This document shows positions 1 to 6,642 of a stretch of DNA of 42,365 nucleotides, piece after piece. The stretch's first letter is position 1. Every line of letters starts with the position of its first letter. Origin of the DNA: an uncultured Methanobrevibacter sp. (GTDB lineage: Archaea; Methanobacteriota; Methanobacteria; Methanobacteriales; Methanobacteriaceae); contig ONQL01000014.1 in assembly GCA_900319985.1 (NCBI GenBank), positions 1 to 42,365 of the forward strand, given 5' to 3'. A program made the position numbers and the translations under genes. The notes beneath the pieces were generated by a model that saw nothing but the letters and a program-made list of their open reading frames with translations, did not search any database and was not told the origin of the DNA.

Positions 1-155
1 TGCGAAAGTACATCCATTAAAAATCAATTAAAACTCGATGTGACAATATTTTAAAAAAAATCAACAAGTCAGCAAAAATTTAATTTTGGCGGACACCCTT
101 ATTTAAAATTTAAATATAATTTTTGTTTTTAAAAATAGATAAAAAGTGATTTGAA

Positions 156-518
156 TCACTTTTCACTCTGAAGCTTTTTTGGATAATTTTTTATTATATA
201 ATATGCTACAAGCCCTATAAAATAACATAATATGTCCCAATAGTCAAATACGCTTCCTTTTCTAGTATACAACGAACCATATTCTCCTAAAAAGGATAGA
301 ATTATAGTTAATATGAATAAAAGTTTAAAAGAGTTAATCTCTTTATCCAATGTATAATGGAGTATTACATTAATTGTTGCAAAATATAATGGTATTGCTA
401 TTAAATCGTTAAAATGATTATTAAAGAATAAAATCCCTAACGTTTTGAAATAAAACTGATTAGCAAAGTACAATATTAGACAGCAAATTAATATAATAAC
501 ATCTTTTTTTATTTTCAT
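156..518 (-). CDS. Small four-helix membrane protein of unknown function
   Basis: I do not recognise this 120-residue protein. It has a lysine-rich start (MKIKK) and about four hydrophobic segments, roughly residues 7-24, 38-56, 63-80 and 94-110. A conserved-looking aromatic/acidic stretch, FDYWDILCYFIG, lies at about 91-102 just before the last helix, and the tail is basic (KNYPKKLQSEK). The Asp-Ile-x-x-Tyr-x-x-Gly pattern before a final helix recalls small VanZ-like or polysaccharide-locus membrane proteins, but that is weak. The gene lies 24 bp downstream of trm5 on the same strand, so it is probably co-transcribed with it; no functional link is implied. Confidence 0.7.
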   Translation of the reverse strand: MKIKKDVIILICCLILYFANQFYFKTLGILFFNNHFNDLIAIPLYFATINVILHYTLDKEINSFKLLFILTIILSFLGEYGSLYTRKGSVFDYWDILCYFIGLVAYYIIKNYPKKLQSEK

Positions 519-542
519 TTTATTTTATCTAAATTATACTAA

Positions 543-1550
543 TTATTTTCGAGTTCTGACTTTCCCGTCAATGGCTACATGCCATTCACCGGGGCTTGTG
601 GATTTAACTTTGCGAGTATTGATTATTTCAACTTGTTTTTCGACATTGCTGCAGGCATCTTTTAGCCGTTTTATTCCTTGTTCATATGAATCGGAAAACT
701 CATAGTAGTTGATTATTCCACCATCTTCAATCAAATCAACTGCGATATCAAGGAAAGTATATGCAAGCCCTGGAAGGTTCATGATTATCCTATCAAATTT
801 CATGTTAAATGATTTGCTAACTTCACGTATGTCTCCACATTTTGTTTCGATATTTCCTTTCAGTTTATTGAGTTTGATATTTTCATTTAAATATCTGATT
901 GCTTCTTCATTAATATCGACAGCAATTATGTCCACATTTTTATTTCGAGCGATTACAATTGGGAATGGTCCGATTCCACAAAACATGTCTAAAATTTTCT
1001 CACCATCTTTAACATTTTCCATAACCCGTTTTCTTTCGGTGGCAAGTCGTGGTGAGAAATAAACTTCCTTGACATCTAATTTTAGCCTTGCGCCATGTTC
1101 CTTATGAATAGTCACAGAATCATCTTCACCGGATAAAAATTCCAAATCCCTTATACGGGTTGTTCCCTTTATTGCACTTTTTTTCATGTAAATGGCTTTT
1201 CTTTTTGTAAATTTAAGTGCAGCATCTCCAATAATCTGTTTTTTGTCCTGTAAATTTTCAGGGATTTCCAGAATCACTATATCTCCTATTGTATCAAATG
1301 ATGTTCGCAGGTTTTCAATTTCTTCGCTACTTAACTCATCTTCAAGTAATTCTGAAAAATTATGGGCAACCCTTTTCAATGGTTCCAATTCCACATCTAC
1401 AATTTCATATTCATCAATATCTTCATTGATAGGAATATATCCAAATTCATCGCTGGCTTTGATTCTATATTCCATATTCATCTGACCTTTTTCCATTAAT
1501 TTTATACGGGTATCATTTAATTGTTTTAATGGAACTTTTACACATTTCAT
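543..1550 (-). CDS. trm5: tRNA (guanine37-N1)-methyltransferase Trm5
   Basis: Trm5 methylates G37 next to the tRNA anticodon with S-adenosylmethionine, which protects the reading frame. Visible: the TxHxExGxRLxxD-like segment before YFSPRLATER, the SAM-binding motif DMFCGIGPFPI near residues 186-196, VDINEEAI, and the catalytic NLPGLAYTFLD motif near 256-266. I chose the ATG at 1550, giving MKCVKVPLKQ and 335 residues, which matches the usual archaeal length; the longer reading adds 28 unconserved residues that run into the dphB start. On the minus strand a TTATATAA box lies 22-30 bases upstream of this ATG with no ribosome binding site, so the mRNA is probably leaderless. Divergent from dphB with a very short shared promoter. 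Confidence 0.93.
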   Translation of the reverse strand: MKCVKVPLKQLNDTRIKLMEKGQMNMEYRIKASDEFGYIPINEDIDEYEIVDVELEPLKRVAHNFSELLEDELSSEEIENLRTSFDTIGDIVILEIPENLQDKKQIIGDAALKFTKRKAIYMKKSAIKGTTRIRDLEFLSGEDDSVTIHKEHGARLKLDVKEVYFSPRLATERKRVMENVKDGEKILDMFCGIGPFPIVIARNKNVDIIAVDINEEAIRYLNENIKLNKLKGNIETKCGDIREVSKSFNMKFDRIIMNLPGLAYTFLDIAVDLIEDGGIINYYEFSDSYEQGIKRLKDACSNVEKQVEIINTRKVKSTSPGEWHVAIDGKVRTRK

Positions 1551-1579
1551 AAGATTTATTATGTTTAAATTCTTATATA

Positions 1580-2377
1580 ATGTATATGTTTTATTTAGTG
1601 GGTTTAGGTTTGTTTGACCATAAGGATATTTCACTTAAAGGATTGGAATGTTTGAAAAATGTTGATAAAATTTATGCTGAATTTTTCACATCAAGATTAT
1701 TTGGTTCAAATTTTGAAGCTATTGAAGAATTGGTAGGTAAGGAAATCGAAGTATTGGTTAGAAATGAAGTAGAGGAAGAATCTAAATTTATTGAAGAAGC
1801 TAAAGAATCTGATGTTGCTTTAATCACTGGTGGCGATCCATTAATTGCAACAACCCATAGTGATTTTCTGGTTCAATGCTCTAAAAAGGGCATAAATTAT
1901 GAGGTAATTCATGGTTCTTCAATTCTTTCTTCAGCACCTGCAATTTCAGGCCTTCAGGGGTATAAGTTCGGAAAGGTAACTACCATTCCGTTTCCGGATT
2001 ATAATTTTTATCCGAAATCTCCTTATGAGGCGATTGAAGAAAATCTTAAAATGGATTTGCATACTCTGGTCTTATTGGATATTCAGGCTCATAAAGATAG
2101 ATATATGACTGTTAATCAGGGTTTGGAATATTTGATGAGCATTGAAAAGGATTTGGATCGTGAAGGATTAATTACTGAAGATACATTGGCTATGGGTATT
2201 GCGCGTGTTGGATCAAGGGATGTTGTAGTAAAAGCAGGTAAAATTTCTGAATTGATTGATTATGATTTTGGAGGTCCGCTTCATTGTATTGTAATACCTT
2301 CCAAACTCCATATTGTTGAAGCAGAATATATGGTGGAGATAGCTGGAGCTAATCCTGAAATATTAAATGAAAATTAG
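1580..2377 (+). CDS. dphB: Diphthine synthase (diphthamide biosynthesis methyltransferase)
   Basis: DphB (Dph5) is a SAM-dependent methyltransferase that methylates the modified histidine of elongation factor 2 during diphthamide synthesis. The 265-residue length is right for archaeal DphB. Family features seen: N-terminal YLVGLGLFDHKDISLKG, the GGDPLIATTH motif near residue 83, SILSSAPAISGLQGYKFGK, and TIPFPDYNFYPKSPYE. There are two in-frame starts six bases apart, at 1580 and 1586. The second gives MFYLVGLGL, which matches the family better; the first is kept as the outer limit. There is no Shine-Dalgarno sequence, so a leaderless or near-leaderless transcript is likely. A hairpin follows the stop. 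Confidence 0.93.
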   Translation: MYMFYLVGLGLFDHKDISLKGLECLKNVDKIYAEFFTSRLFGSNFEAIEELVGKEIEVLVRNEVEEESKFIEEAKESDVALITGGDPLIATTHSDFLVQCSKKGINYEVIHGSSILSSAPAISGLQGYKFGKVTTIPFPDYNFYPKSPYEAIEENLKMDLHTLVLLDIQAHKDRYMTVNQGLEYLMSIEKDLDREGLITEDTLAMGIARVGSRDVVVKAGKISELIDYDFGGPLHCIVIPSKLHIVEAEYMVEIAGANPEILNEN

Positions 2378-2394
2378 TTTTTAAGGGGGAGTGC

Positions 2395-2416
2395 GGAAGT
2401 AGTTATTTCTACTTCC
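2395..2416 (+). terminator. Hairpin downstream of dphB
   Basis: A perfect 8-bp inverted repeat (GGAAGTAG / CTACTTCC) with a 6-base loop begins 18 bases after the dphB stop. Only TTATAATG follows, not a strong T-run, so it may be a terminator or a 3'-end stabilising stem. Confidence 0.5.
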
Positions 2417-2780
2417 TTATAATGAAACATATTCTAACATTTTGGAGATTATAAAATGGTTGACTGATGTTCCGTTAGACATGAAAATTACTTCACATCG
2501 ATTATTAGTTATATTTTCATATTATTTAAATCTTTTTATTTTATTTTTCATAATTCTCTTTCACTTATTGTATTATTGTTCATCAATATTTTTTCCAGTA
2601 TCTAGTTTATAATTAAAAAATTATTGTTTTTAGGCAATTCTTTTAGTTTTTTTAAATAATTTTTATACAAAATTTCATTGGGTCTTGGATTTTCGTTGTT
2701 TTATTGCATTGGATGTTTTAATTGCATTAAAAATTTTTTAGCAAAAATTTTAATAATTTGATTTACATGTTTTTGATTTG
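2417..2780. other. Intergenic region without a gene
   Basis: About 360 bases of T-rich sequence. I see no credible coding frame. A TATA-like element (TTTTTATACAAAA, around 2660-2672) could be the old promoter of the broken MarR gene starting at 2781. Several T-runs could act as archaeal termination signals for dphB. Confidence 0.5.
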
Positions 2781-3249
2781 ATGAAATTTGAAAAGACTAT
2801 GGGTTTTTATGATGCAAATCGTTTGGGCGATATTTTGTTTATCTTCCATAAAAATCATAAAAAATATCTAAATGATGAACTTGCCAAATATGATTTAAGC
2901 TTAATTCAGCATATGTATTTTAATGATTCATGAAAGTAATGAATTGAATCAAATAGATTTGGCAAACGGTTTGTATTTAAGTAAAGGTGCAATCACTCGT
3001 GCCGTTAAAAAATTGGAAGATAATGGCTGGATTGTTCGTGAAAAATCTTCGGTTGATAAGCGTTCTTTTGTTTTAAAATTGTCAAAACAGGGTGAGGATT
3101 TCATTCCGGTGATGTTTGAAATAAATGAAAAGTGGGAAGACTCTATGGGATTGGATAAATTGGATTCTAATTTTTTAGAAACTTTCAATATGTTGGCCTT
3201 AAAATCAATTGATTTAAATTTGGAAAAAAATAAAAAAGAAGGATATTAA
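2781..3249 (+). pseudogene. MarR-family transcriptional regulator, broken by one frameshift
   Basis: Read from the ATG at 2781, the first frame gives MKFEKTMGFYDANRLGD and continues to LSLIQHMYFNDS, then stops at 2931-2933. The frame starting at 2923 continues with MIHESNELNQIDLANGLYLS, then TRAVKKLEDNGWI and DKRSFVLKLSKQGEDFI, the winged helix-turn-helix and wing of a MarR regulator. Joining the frames near 2908-2916 (LIQ-H-ICILMIHES) gives one continuous protein of about 155 residues, the normal MarR size. The defect equals one extra base or two missing ones. The downstream 108-codon part alone has the DNA-recognition helix but lacks the N-terminal dimerisation helix. It converges on a decayed dehydrogenase, their ends overlapping at 3246-3249, and may once have controlled the palindrome at 3596-3615. 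Confidence 0.8.
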
Positions 3250-3594
3250 TATTTATAAAATCCTTCTCCTGCATTAATTCCTGTTTTGCCAGCATCTATT
3301 TTTTCTTTAAGTATTTTAGCTATTTACCAGATGTTGTTTCGGGATTCTGTGCTTCAGGATTCATGATTATAATATTGTATGCGGTTGTAAGGCCCACAAT
3401 ATCTAAAATATGGGATGGTCCTGCTGGTGCTCGTAGCCAAAATCCAGGTTTTATCAATTGTTTCATAGTCTGCAACATCATTTGCAAGCAATGCTTCGGC
3501 AGCACTTAAAAATGGAACTAAAAGTGAATTTTAAATGTATCCTGGTTGTTCTTTTTTAAGTTTTAACGGAATCATGTTAATTTCTTTAAACTAA
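3246..3594 (-). pseudogene. 3-hydroxyacyl-CoA dehydrogenase, C-terminal domain remnant
   Basis: Read leftward through several frames, this is the C-terminal domain of an NAD-dependent 3-hydroxyacyl-CoA dehydrogenase: FKEINMIPLKLKKEQPGYI, NSLLVPFLSAAEALLAND, VADYETIDKTWILAT, APAGPSHILDIVGLTTAYNI, NPEAQNPETTSGK, AKILKEKIDAGKTG, INAGEGFYKY. Defects: a TAA where GYI-L-NS is expected, a two-base loss after WILAT, and a one-base loss after SGK that makes TAG. The N-terminal NAD-binding Rossmann domain (about 180 residues) is missing; the remnant starts directly beside the palindrome at 3596-3615. The family is more typical of bacteria, so an acquired and lost gene is likely (inference). Confidence 0.82.
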
Positions 3595-3595
3595 A

Positions 3596-3636
3596 TTAGT
3601 TTACATGTATACTAATCTGTAAGTTGCATATATAAA
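3596..3636 (-). promoter_or_regulatory. Palindromic operator plus TATA box of the dead dehydrogenase gene
   Basis: Bases 3596-3615 form the 20-bp dyad TTAGTTTACATGTATACTAA, with 9 of 10 base pairs matching. On the minus strand a TATA box (ATTTATATATGC, 3626-3637) lies so that transcription would start about 25 bases on, inside the dyad. This is the geometry of a repressor operator. The neighbouring MarR gene is the obvious former partner (inference). Confidence 0.55.
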
Positions 3637-3711
3637 TATTTTATAAATGATATTTTTTACATAACATATTTATACTAGGATTTCTCAATATTTTAAATCG
3701 AGGTGTAAGTT

Positions 3712-3792
3712 ATGAGAAATAACCATCATTTCAGGTGTTTTAATTGATACTGTGGAAATTCAAATTCTCATAAATTAACATCACATAAATAA
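3712..3792 (+). pseudogene. Micro-ORF with an in-frame UGA, possible broken zinc-ribbon peptide
   Basis: A strong ribosome binding site (GAGGTGTAAGTT) and an upstream TATA-like element (CATATTTATAC, about 3665) precede an ATG at 3712. Only 11 codons are read (MRNNHHFRCFN) before TGA at 3745-3747; the same frame continues YCGNSNSHKLTSHK to TAA at 3790-3792. Restoring one residue gives a Cys-x-x-x-x-Cys pair of zinc-ribbon or redoxin look. The stop overlaps an ATG at 3792 upstream of the next microprotein. It could be a true 11-residue peptide, a broken gene, or the 5' leader of the following ORF. Members of this order are not known to use selenocysteine, so recoding is unlikely. Confidence 0.3.
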
Positions 3793-3806
3793 TGGAGGAT
3801 GATCAA

Positions 3807-3953
3807 ATGTCAGATTCTTCAAATTCTGATGATTCTGGTGCATTTTACAGTGCTCAGGAAGGTAGGACCATTTACACTGGTGAAATTCATGATGCTCCAG
3901 ATGGCCATCAGTATAAACATTTAGGAAACAATGAATGGGAAAAAATTGATTAA
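3807..3953 (+). CDS. Acidic 48-residue microprotein
   Basis: This short frame has a perfect GGAGG ribosome binding site at 3794-3798, eight bases before the ATG at 3807; an in-frame ATG at 3792 is poorer because the GGAGG lies inside it. The peptide starts with a Ser/Asp-rich stretch (MSDSSNSDDSGAFYS) and ends GHQYKHLGNNEWEKID, with no transmembrane segment or cysteine. I do not recognise a family. It could share a transcript with the micro-ORF just upstream. Confidence 0.5.
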   Translation: MSDSSNSDDSGAFYSAQEGRTIYTGEIHDAPDGHQYKHLGNNEWEKID

Positions 3954-4130
3954 ATCAATTATTTCCTTTTTCAAAAATATTTTTGTGATATTTGCCAAAT
4001 ATCAAATTTCATATTAAACTTTTTAAACTTATCATATGGATTTCAATTTATGTTAATATTCTTTTTTTCATGCAAAACTGACTTGAAAAACACTTACGCA
4101 TTTATTAACTAGTGTGTGCAATCTAATTGT

Positions 4131-4286
4131 ATGTCTAAAAACAAGCGTGTTACAATTAGCATCAATAATGACATTGACTTGAATTTTCGCAAAATTGCTT
4201 CCAGTAAGATGTTGTTTAAAACTGGTTGGTATTCTAAAGCAATAGAAGAGGCGATGTTATTGTGGATAGAAAAGGAAGATAAATAA
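4131..4286 (+). CDS. Small ribbon-helix-helix (CopG/Arc-like) DNA-binding protein
   Basis: A 51-residue basic protein. It starts with a beta-strand-like RVTISINNDIDLNFRKIA, followed by a helix and then WYSKAIEEAMLLWIEKED. A short N-terminal strand of alternating residues followed by two helices is the layout of ribbon-helix-helix repressors, which bind operators as dimers. A TATA-like element (TTTATTAAC, 4101-4109) lies 30 bases before the ATG and there is no ribosome binding site, suggesting a leaderless mRNA. No toxin gene is adjacent, so an antitoxin role is not supported. T-runs after the stop probably end transcription. Confidence 0.6.
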   Translation: MSKNKRVTISINNDIDLNFRKIASSKMLFKTGWYSKAIEEAMLLWIEKEDK

Positions 4287-4383
4287 TTAAAATTATTTTT
4301 TTCTTTTTTTCTTTTTTTTAATCAATAATAATTAACTATTTAAATTAAACTAATCTATTTATTAATATAGAGTGGTGTCAATA

Positions 4384-5298
4384 ATGGAAAGTGATGAATT
4401 TAGAACTGTTCGAGTTTATACTAAAAAGTATAATAGTAAGGATAAAGATGGTAATACTGTTGAAAAGGAGTCCAAACAGAAACAGGTCAGCCTTAAAAAA
4501 GAAGATCCATTTGAAGATGATGAATTGGTAAAAGTATTAGCTCGCGAAGAATATGAGAATTTAATGGATAATCAGTTTTCTCAGGAAAAAATAGATGAAT
4601 TCAACGAAACTATTCAGGAAAAGGATGATGAGATTGCAATTTTAAAAGACCAAATTCAAACTCTTAAAGGTTCCTTTTTTGATGATGTTGATTCATTAAA
4701 AGAACAATTGACTGATAAAGAAGAACTTTTAAAAGCTAAAGATGAAATTCATGAGTTAAATAAGAAAATTACCAAAATTGATGATGAAAGAGTAGCTATT
4801 TTTAAAGAGCTTGACTATAAAAATAAAATGATTTTGGCTTATAACGTGGAGTTAAATAAATCTATTTTAAATGCCATTAATGTTGTAATTGATGAAGCCC
4901 GTGACAATATCAACAGGCGCAATGCCCTTTTGGTTAAAGATTTGGAAAAATCCATTGAAAAATCCAAACATGATGTAAACGAAAAGAATAAGGCTATAGC
5001 GTTTGAAATAAATAGCACTGTTGAAGATATGAACGAGCAAATTAGAAATACAAGCACTCTTAAAATGATATTAAATAAAAATAAGATTAATTTAAGGGTG
5101 TCTACAGAGGATTTACTCAAACCTTTCGACTTTGATTTTGATGTTGAACAATTGCTTTCAGGACAAGCATTGGAGCTTGATGCCGCTGAAATTTTAAAAG
5201 AAGTAATGCCAAAACTTCCAGAACCTTTCTCAAAATATATTGACACTATTGAGGAATCTCCAGAAACTATTGATGTTTCATCCAAAAAAGAGGAATGA
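4384..5298 (+). CDS. Cytoplasmic coiled-coil protein of unknown function
   Basis: A 304-residue, highly charged protein without signal peptide or membrane segment. Residues about 60-225 show heptad-like runs of Leu/Ile among Glu, Lys and Asp (for example KDDEIAILKDQIQTLKG and HELNKKITKIDDERVAIFKE), predicting a long coiled coil. The C-terminal part (DLLKPFDFDFDVEQLLSG onward) looks globular and acidic. I chose the ATG at 4384, preceded by TGGTG at 4373-4377; the GTG at 4372 would overlap that ribosome binding site. It is followed 3 bp later by the PsbP-like gene, a clear two-gene operon, so the two products may act together. I do not recognise a family. Confidence 0.8.
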   Translation: MESDEFRTVRVYTKKYNSKDKDGNTVEKESKQKQVSLKKEDPFEDDELVKVLAREEYENLMDNQFSQEKIDEFNETIQEKDDEIAILKDQIQTLKGSFFDDVDSLKEQLTDKEELLKAKDEIHELNKKITKIDDERVAIFKELDYKNKMILAYNVELNKSILNAINVVIDEARDNINRRNALLVKDLEKSIEKSKHDVNEKNKAIAFEINSTVEDMNEQIRNTSTLKMILNKNKINLRVSTEDLLKPFDFDFDVEQLLSGQALELDAAEILKEVMPKLPEPFSKYIDTIEESPETIDVSSKKEE

Positions 5299-5301
5299 TT
5301 T

Positions 5302-5724
5302 ATGAGAACATTTAATGCTGGAAAAATCACTTTCGAATATCCTGACATGTGGGAAGTTGAAAAAGCGGACATTTTATCAAATCCGGATTGCATTGCCACC
5401 TTGTCCAAAGGCCAGGATAATCTGATTAATGCAGTAATGTTTCCAACTGCCACAAATCTTGATGATTATAAAATATTCATGGAAGATGCAATTTCAGATG
5501 ATGGTGGAGTAATCATTGCTTCTGATTTTGTAAGGATTGCCGATTTGGATTCAATTAAATTACATGCCAATATGGATACTCCCGAAATTAATTTTGACAT
5601 TCATACTTACGTATTTATCGAAAAAGGAGATATTTATATTTTTGAATTGAGAACATTGGATGTCTCCGGCGAATCTGAAAGGGAATTCAAAAATATTATT
5701 GAAACATTTAAAATTCTAAAATAA
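5302..5724 (+). CDS. PsbP-like/DUF1795-type small protein
   Basis: A 140-residue protein with no signal peptide. Its opening, FNAGKITFEYPDMWEVEKAD, followed by repeated beta-strand segments and an ending ESEREFKNIIETFKIL, has the layout of the PsbP/MOG1-like fold found in many archaeal and bacterial proteins: a 'YP.W' N-terminal motif and a C-terminal helix with a final 'I..SFK' type strand. The family has no general biochemical role that can be assigned here. It is the second gene of an operon with the coiled-coil protein, and its end overlaps by 9 bp the end of the convergent TGT-like gene. Confidence 0.65.
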   Translation: MRTFNAGKITFEYPDMWEVEKADILSNPDCIATLSKGQDNLINAVMFPTATNLDDYKIFMEDAISDDGGVIIASDFVRIADLDSIKLHANMDTPEINFDIHTYVFIEKGDIYIFELRTLDVSGESEREFKNIIETFKILK

Positions 5725-6459
5725 TTGGGAATATTCAAGCAGATAATCCATTTGGGTTCTGTCAAGAATTTTTAAAGTTGAAATGTTTTGAGGTGTAGTT
5801 CCTGAACGTTCCTCGACCAGATTTCTCAGTGAATTGTTTTTCATATGTGCATGAATTTCTTTAATTACAAACTCCATATTTTCAATGTTTTTTTCTTCCA
5901 ATTCTTCTTGTGTAATGTTTTCATAAATTGGATAACTGTTTAGGTCATATGCTTTTGTTGGTGTTTGCAATACGTTCAAGTGACTGTAATAATTAGTGGA
6001 ATCTACCAAAAAACCATCGATTCCCATATATGTTAAAATAGGCATAAATGAAAGTTCAGTAAATGAAAAAATAAAGTAACTAGTTTTTTTAGCTTCTTTT
6101 TTAAGTGAAATAACAATCTCTACCAATTCACGAGGATTTGTAAGAAGTGCATCTCCGTTAGCTATGATAAATCCGTTGTAGCCTATTTCTTCAAGCTGTT
6201 TTAAGCAGTCTATTCTTAAATCGACATATTTGGAACCTTGAATGACAGCAATGTCTGCATCATTAACATGTTCTTCAGCTAATTTTAATGTTTCCTTGAT
6301 GTTGAATTCAGCAATTTCTCGATCAATATTGTATGCTGAGCCTTCATTTGGTGCAATTTTCATTTCATTTCTGTAAAAAATTTTAGGGGTTATTTTTCCG
6401 TCAATTTTTCCTACTCTTCCAGGACCGTCATGAGATTTAATTTCAAATTTTTTTATCAT
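5716..6459 (-). CDS. Archaeosine tRNA-ribosyltransferase-like (TGT-fold) protein, short form
   Basis: The N-terminus FEIKSHDGPGRVGKIDGKITPKIFY resembles the start of archaeal tRNA-guanine transglycosylase and ArcS proteins, and AVIQGSKYVDLRIDCLKQLEEIGYNGFIIANGD resembles their (beta/alpha)8-barrel segment with the 'VQGS.Y.DLR' strand. At 247 residues it is far shorter than TgtA or ArcS and has no PUA domain. I do not see the zinc-binding Cys/His cluster of active transglycosylases. It may act with separately encoded domains in archaeosine synthesis at position 15 of tRNA, or have another function (inference). A ribosome binding site-like AGGAAAG precedes the ATG. It converges with and overlaps the PsbP-like gene. 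Confidence 0.6.
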   Translation of the reverse strand: MIKKFEIKSHDGPGRVGKIDGKITPKIFYRNEMKIAPNEGSAYNIDREIAEFNIKETLKLAEEHVNDADIAVIQGSKYVDLRIDCLKQLEEIGYNGFIIANGDALLTNPRELVEIVISLKKEAKKTSYFIFSFTELSFMPILTYMGIDGFLVDSTNYYSHLNVLQTPTKAYDLNSYPIYENITQEELEEKNIENMEFVIKEIHAHMKNNSLRNLVEERSGTTPQNISTLKILDRTQMDYLLEYSQLF

Positions 6460-6566
6460 TTACTTCTTTCCTATTGTTTTTAATATATGGTTTATTGGTT
6501 TAGGTTAATATAAATTTTTTCTCATGTGTAATCATTTTGATTACACTATCAAAAAATTTAGTAACC

Positions 6567-6574
6567 TTTATATA
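6567..6574 (+). promoter_or_regulatory. TATA box of hdrCB
   Basis: AACC followed by TTTATATA forms a good BRE/TATA element, with transcription expected to start near 6600. That leaves a leader of about 40 bases before the GAGGTG site and the ATG at 6643. Confidence 0.6.
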
Positions 6575-6642
6575 TGTTCTTTTAAAGAATAATAGTATGG
6601 ATTTGAGGAAATAATCCTATGATTATCCGAGGTGTGTTTTCA

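Noticed and set aside
1..155. Gene at the left edge on the minus strand
   Set aside because: An ATG near bases 15-17 is open to the edge, but only a few codons are visible and there is no ribosome binding site, so nothing can be supported.
3745..3747. UGA at 3745 as a selenocysteine codon
   Set aside because: No SECIS-like element is evident and Methanobacteriales are not known to encode selenoproteins; decay is simpler.
4131..4286. Ribbon-helix-helix protein as the antitoxin of a toxin-antitoxin pair
   Set aside because: No RelE, MazF, VapC or other toxin-like gene is adjacent; the next gene encodes a 304-residue coiled-coil protein.
4839..5453. 204-codon minus-strand frame across the coiled-coil and PsbP-like genes
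   Set aside because: Spans two well-supported plus-strand genes and their ribosome binding site; the composition is that of a shadow frame.
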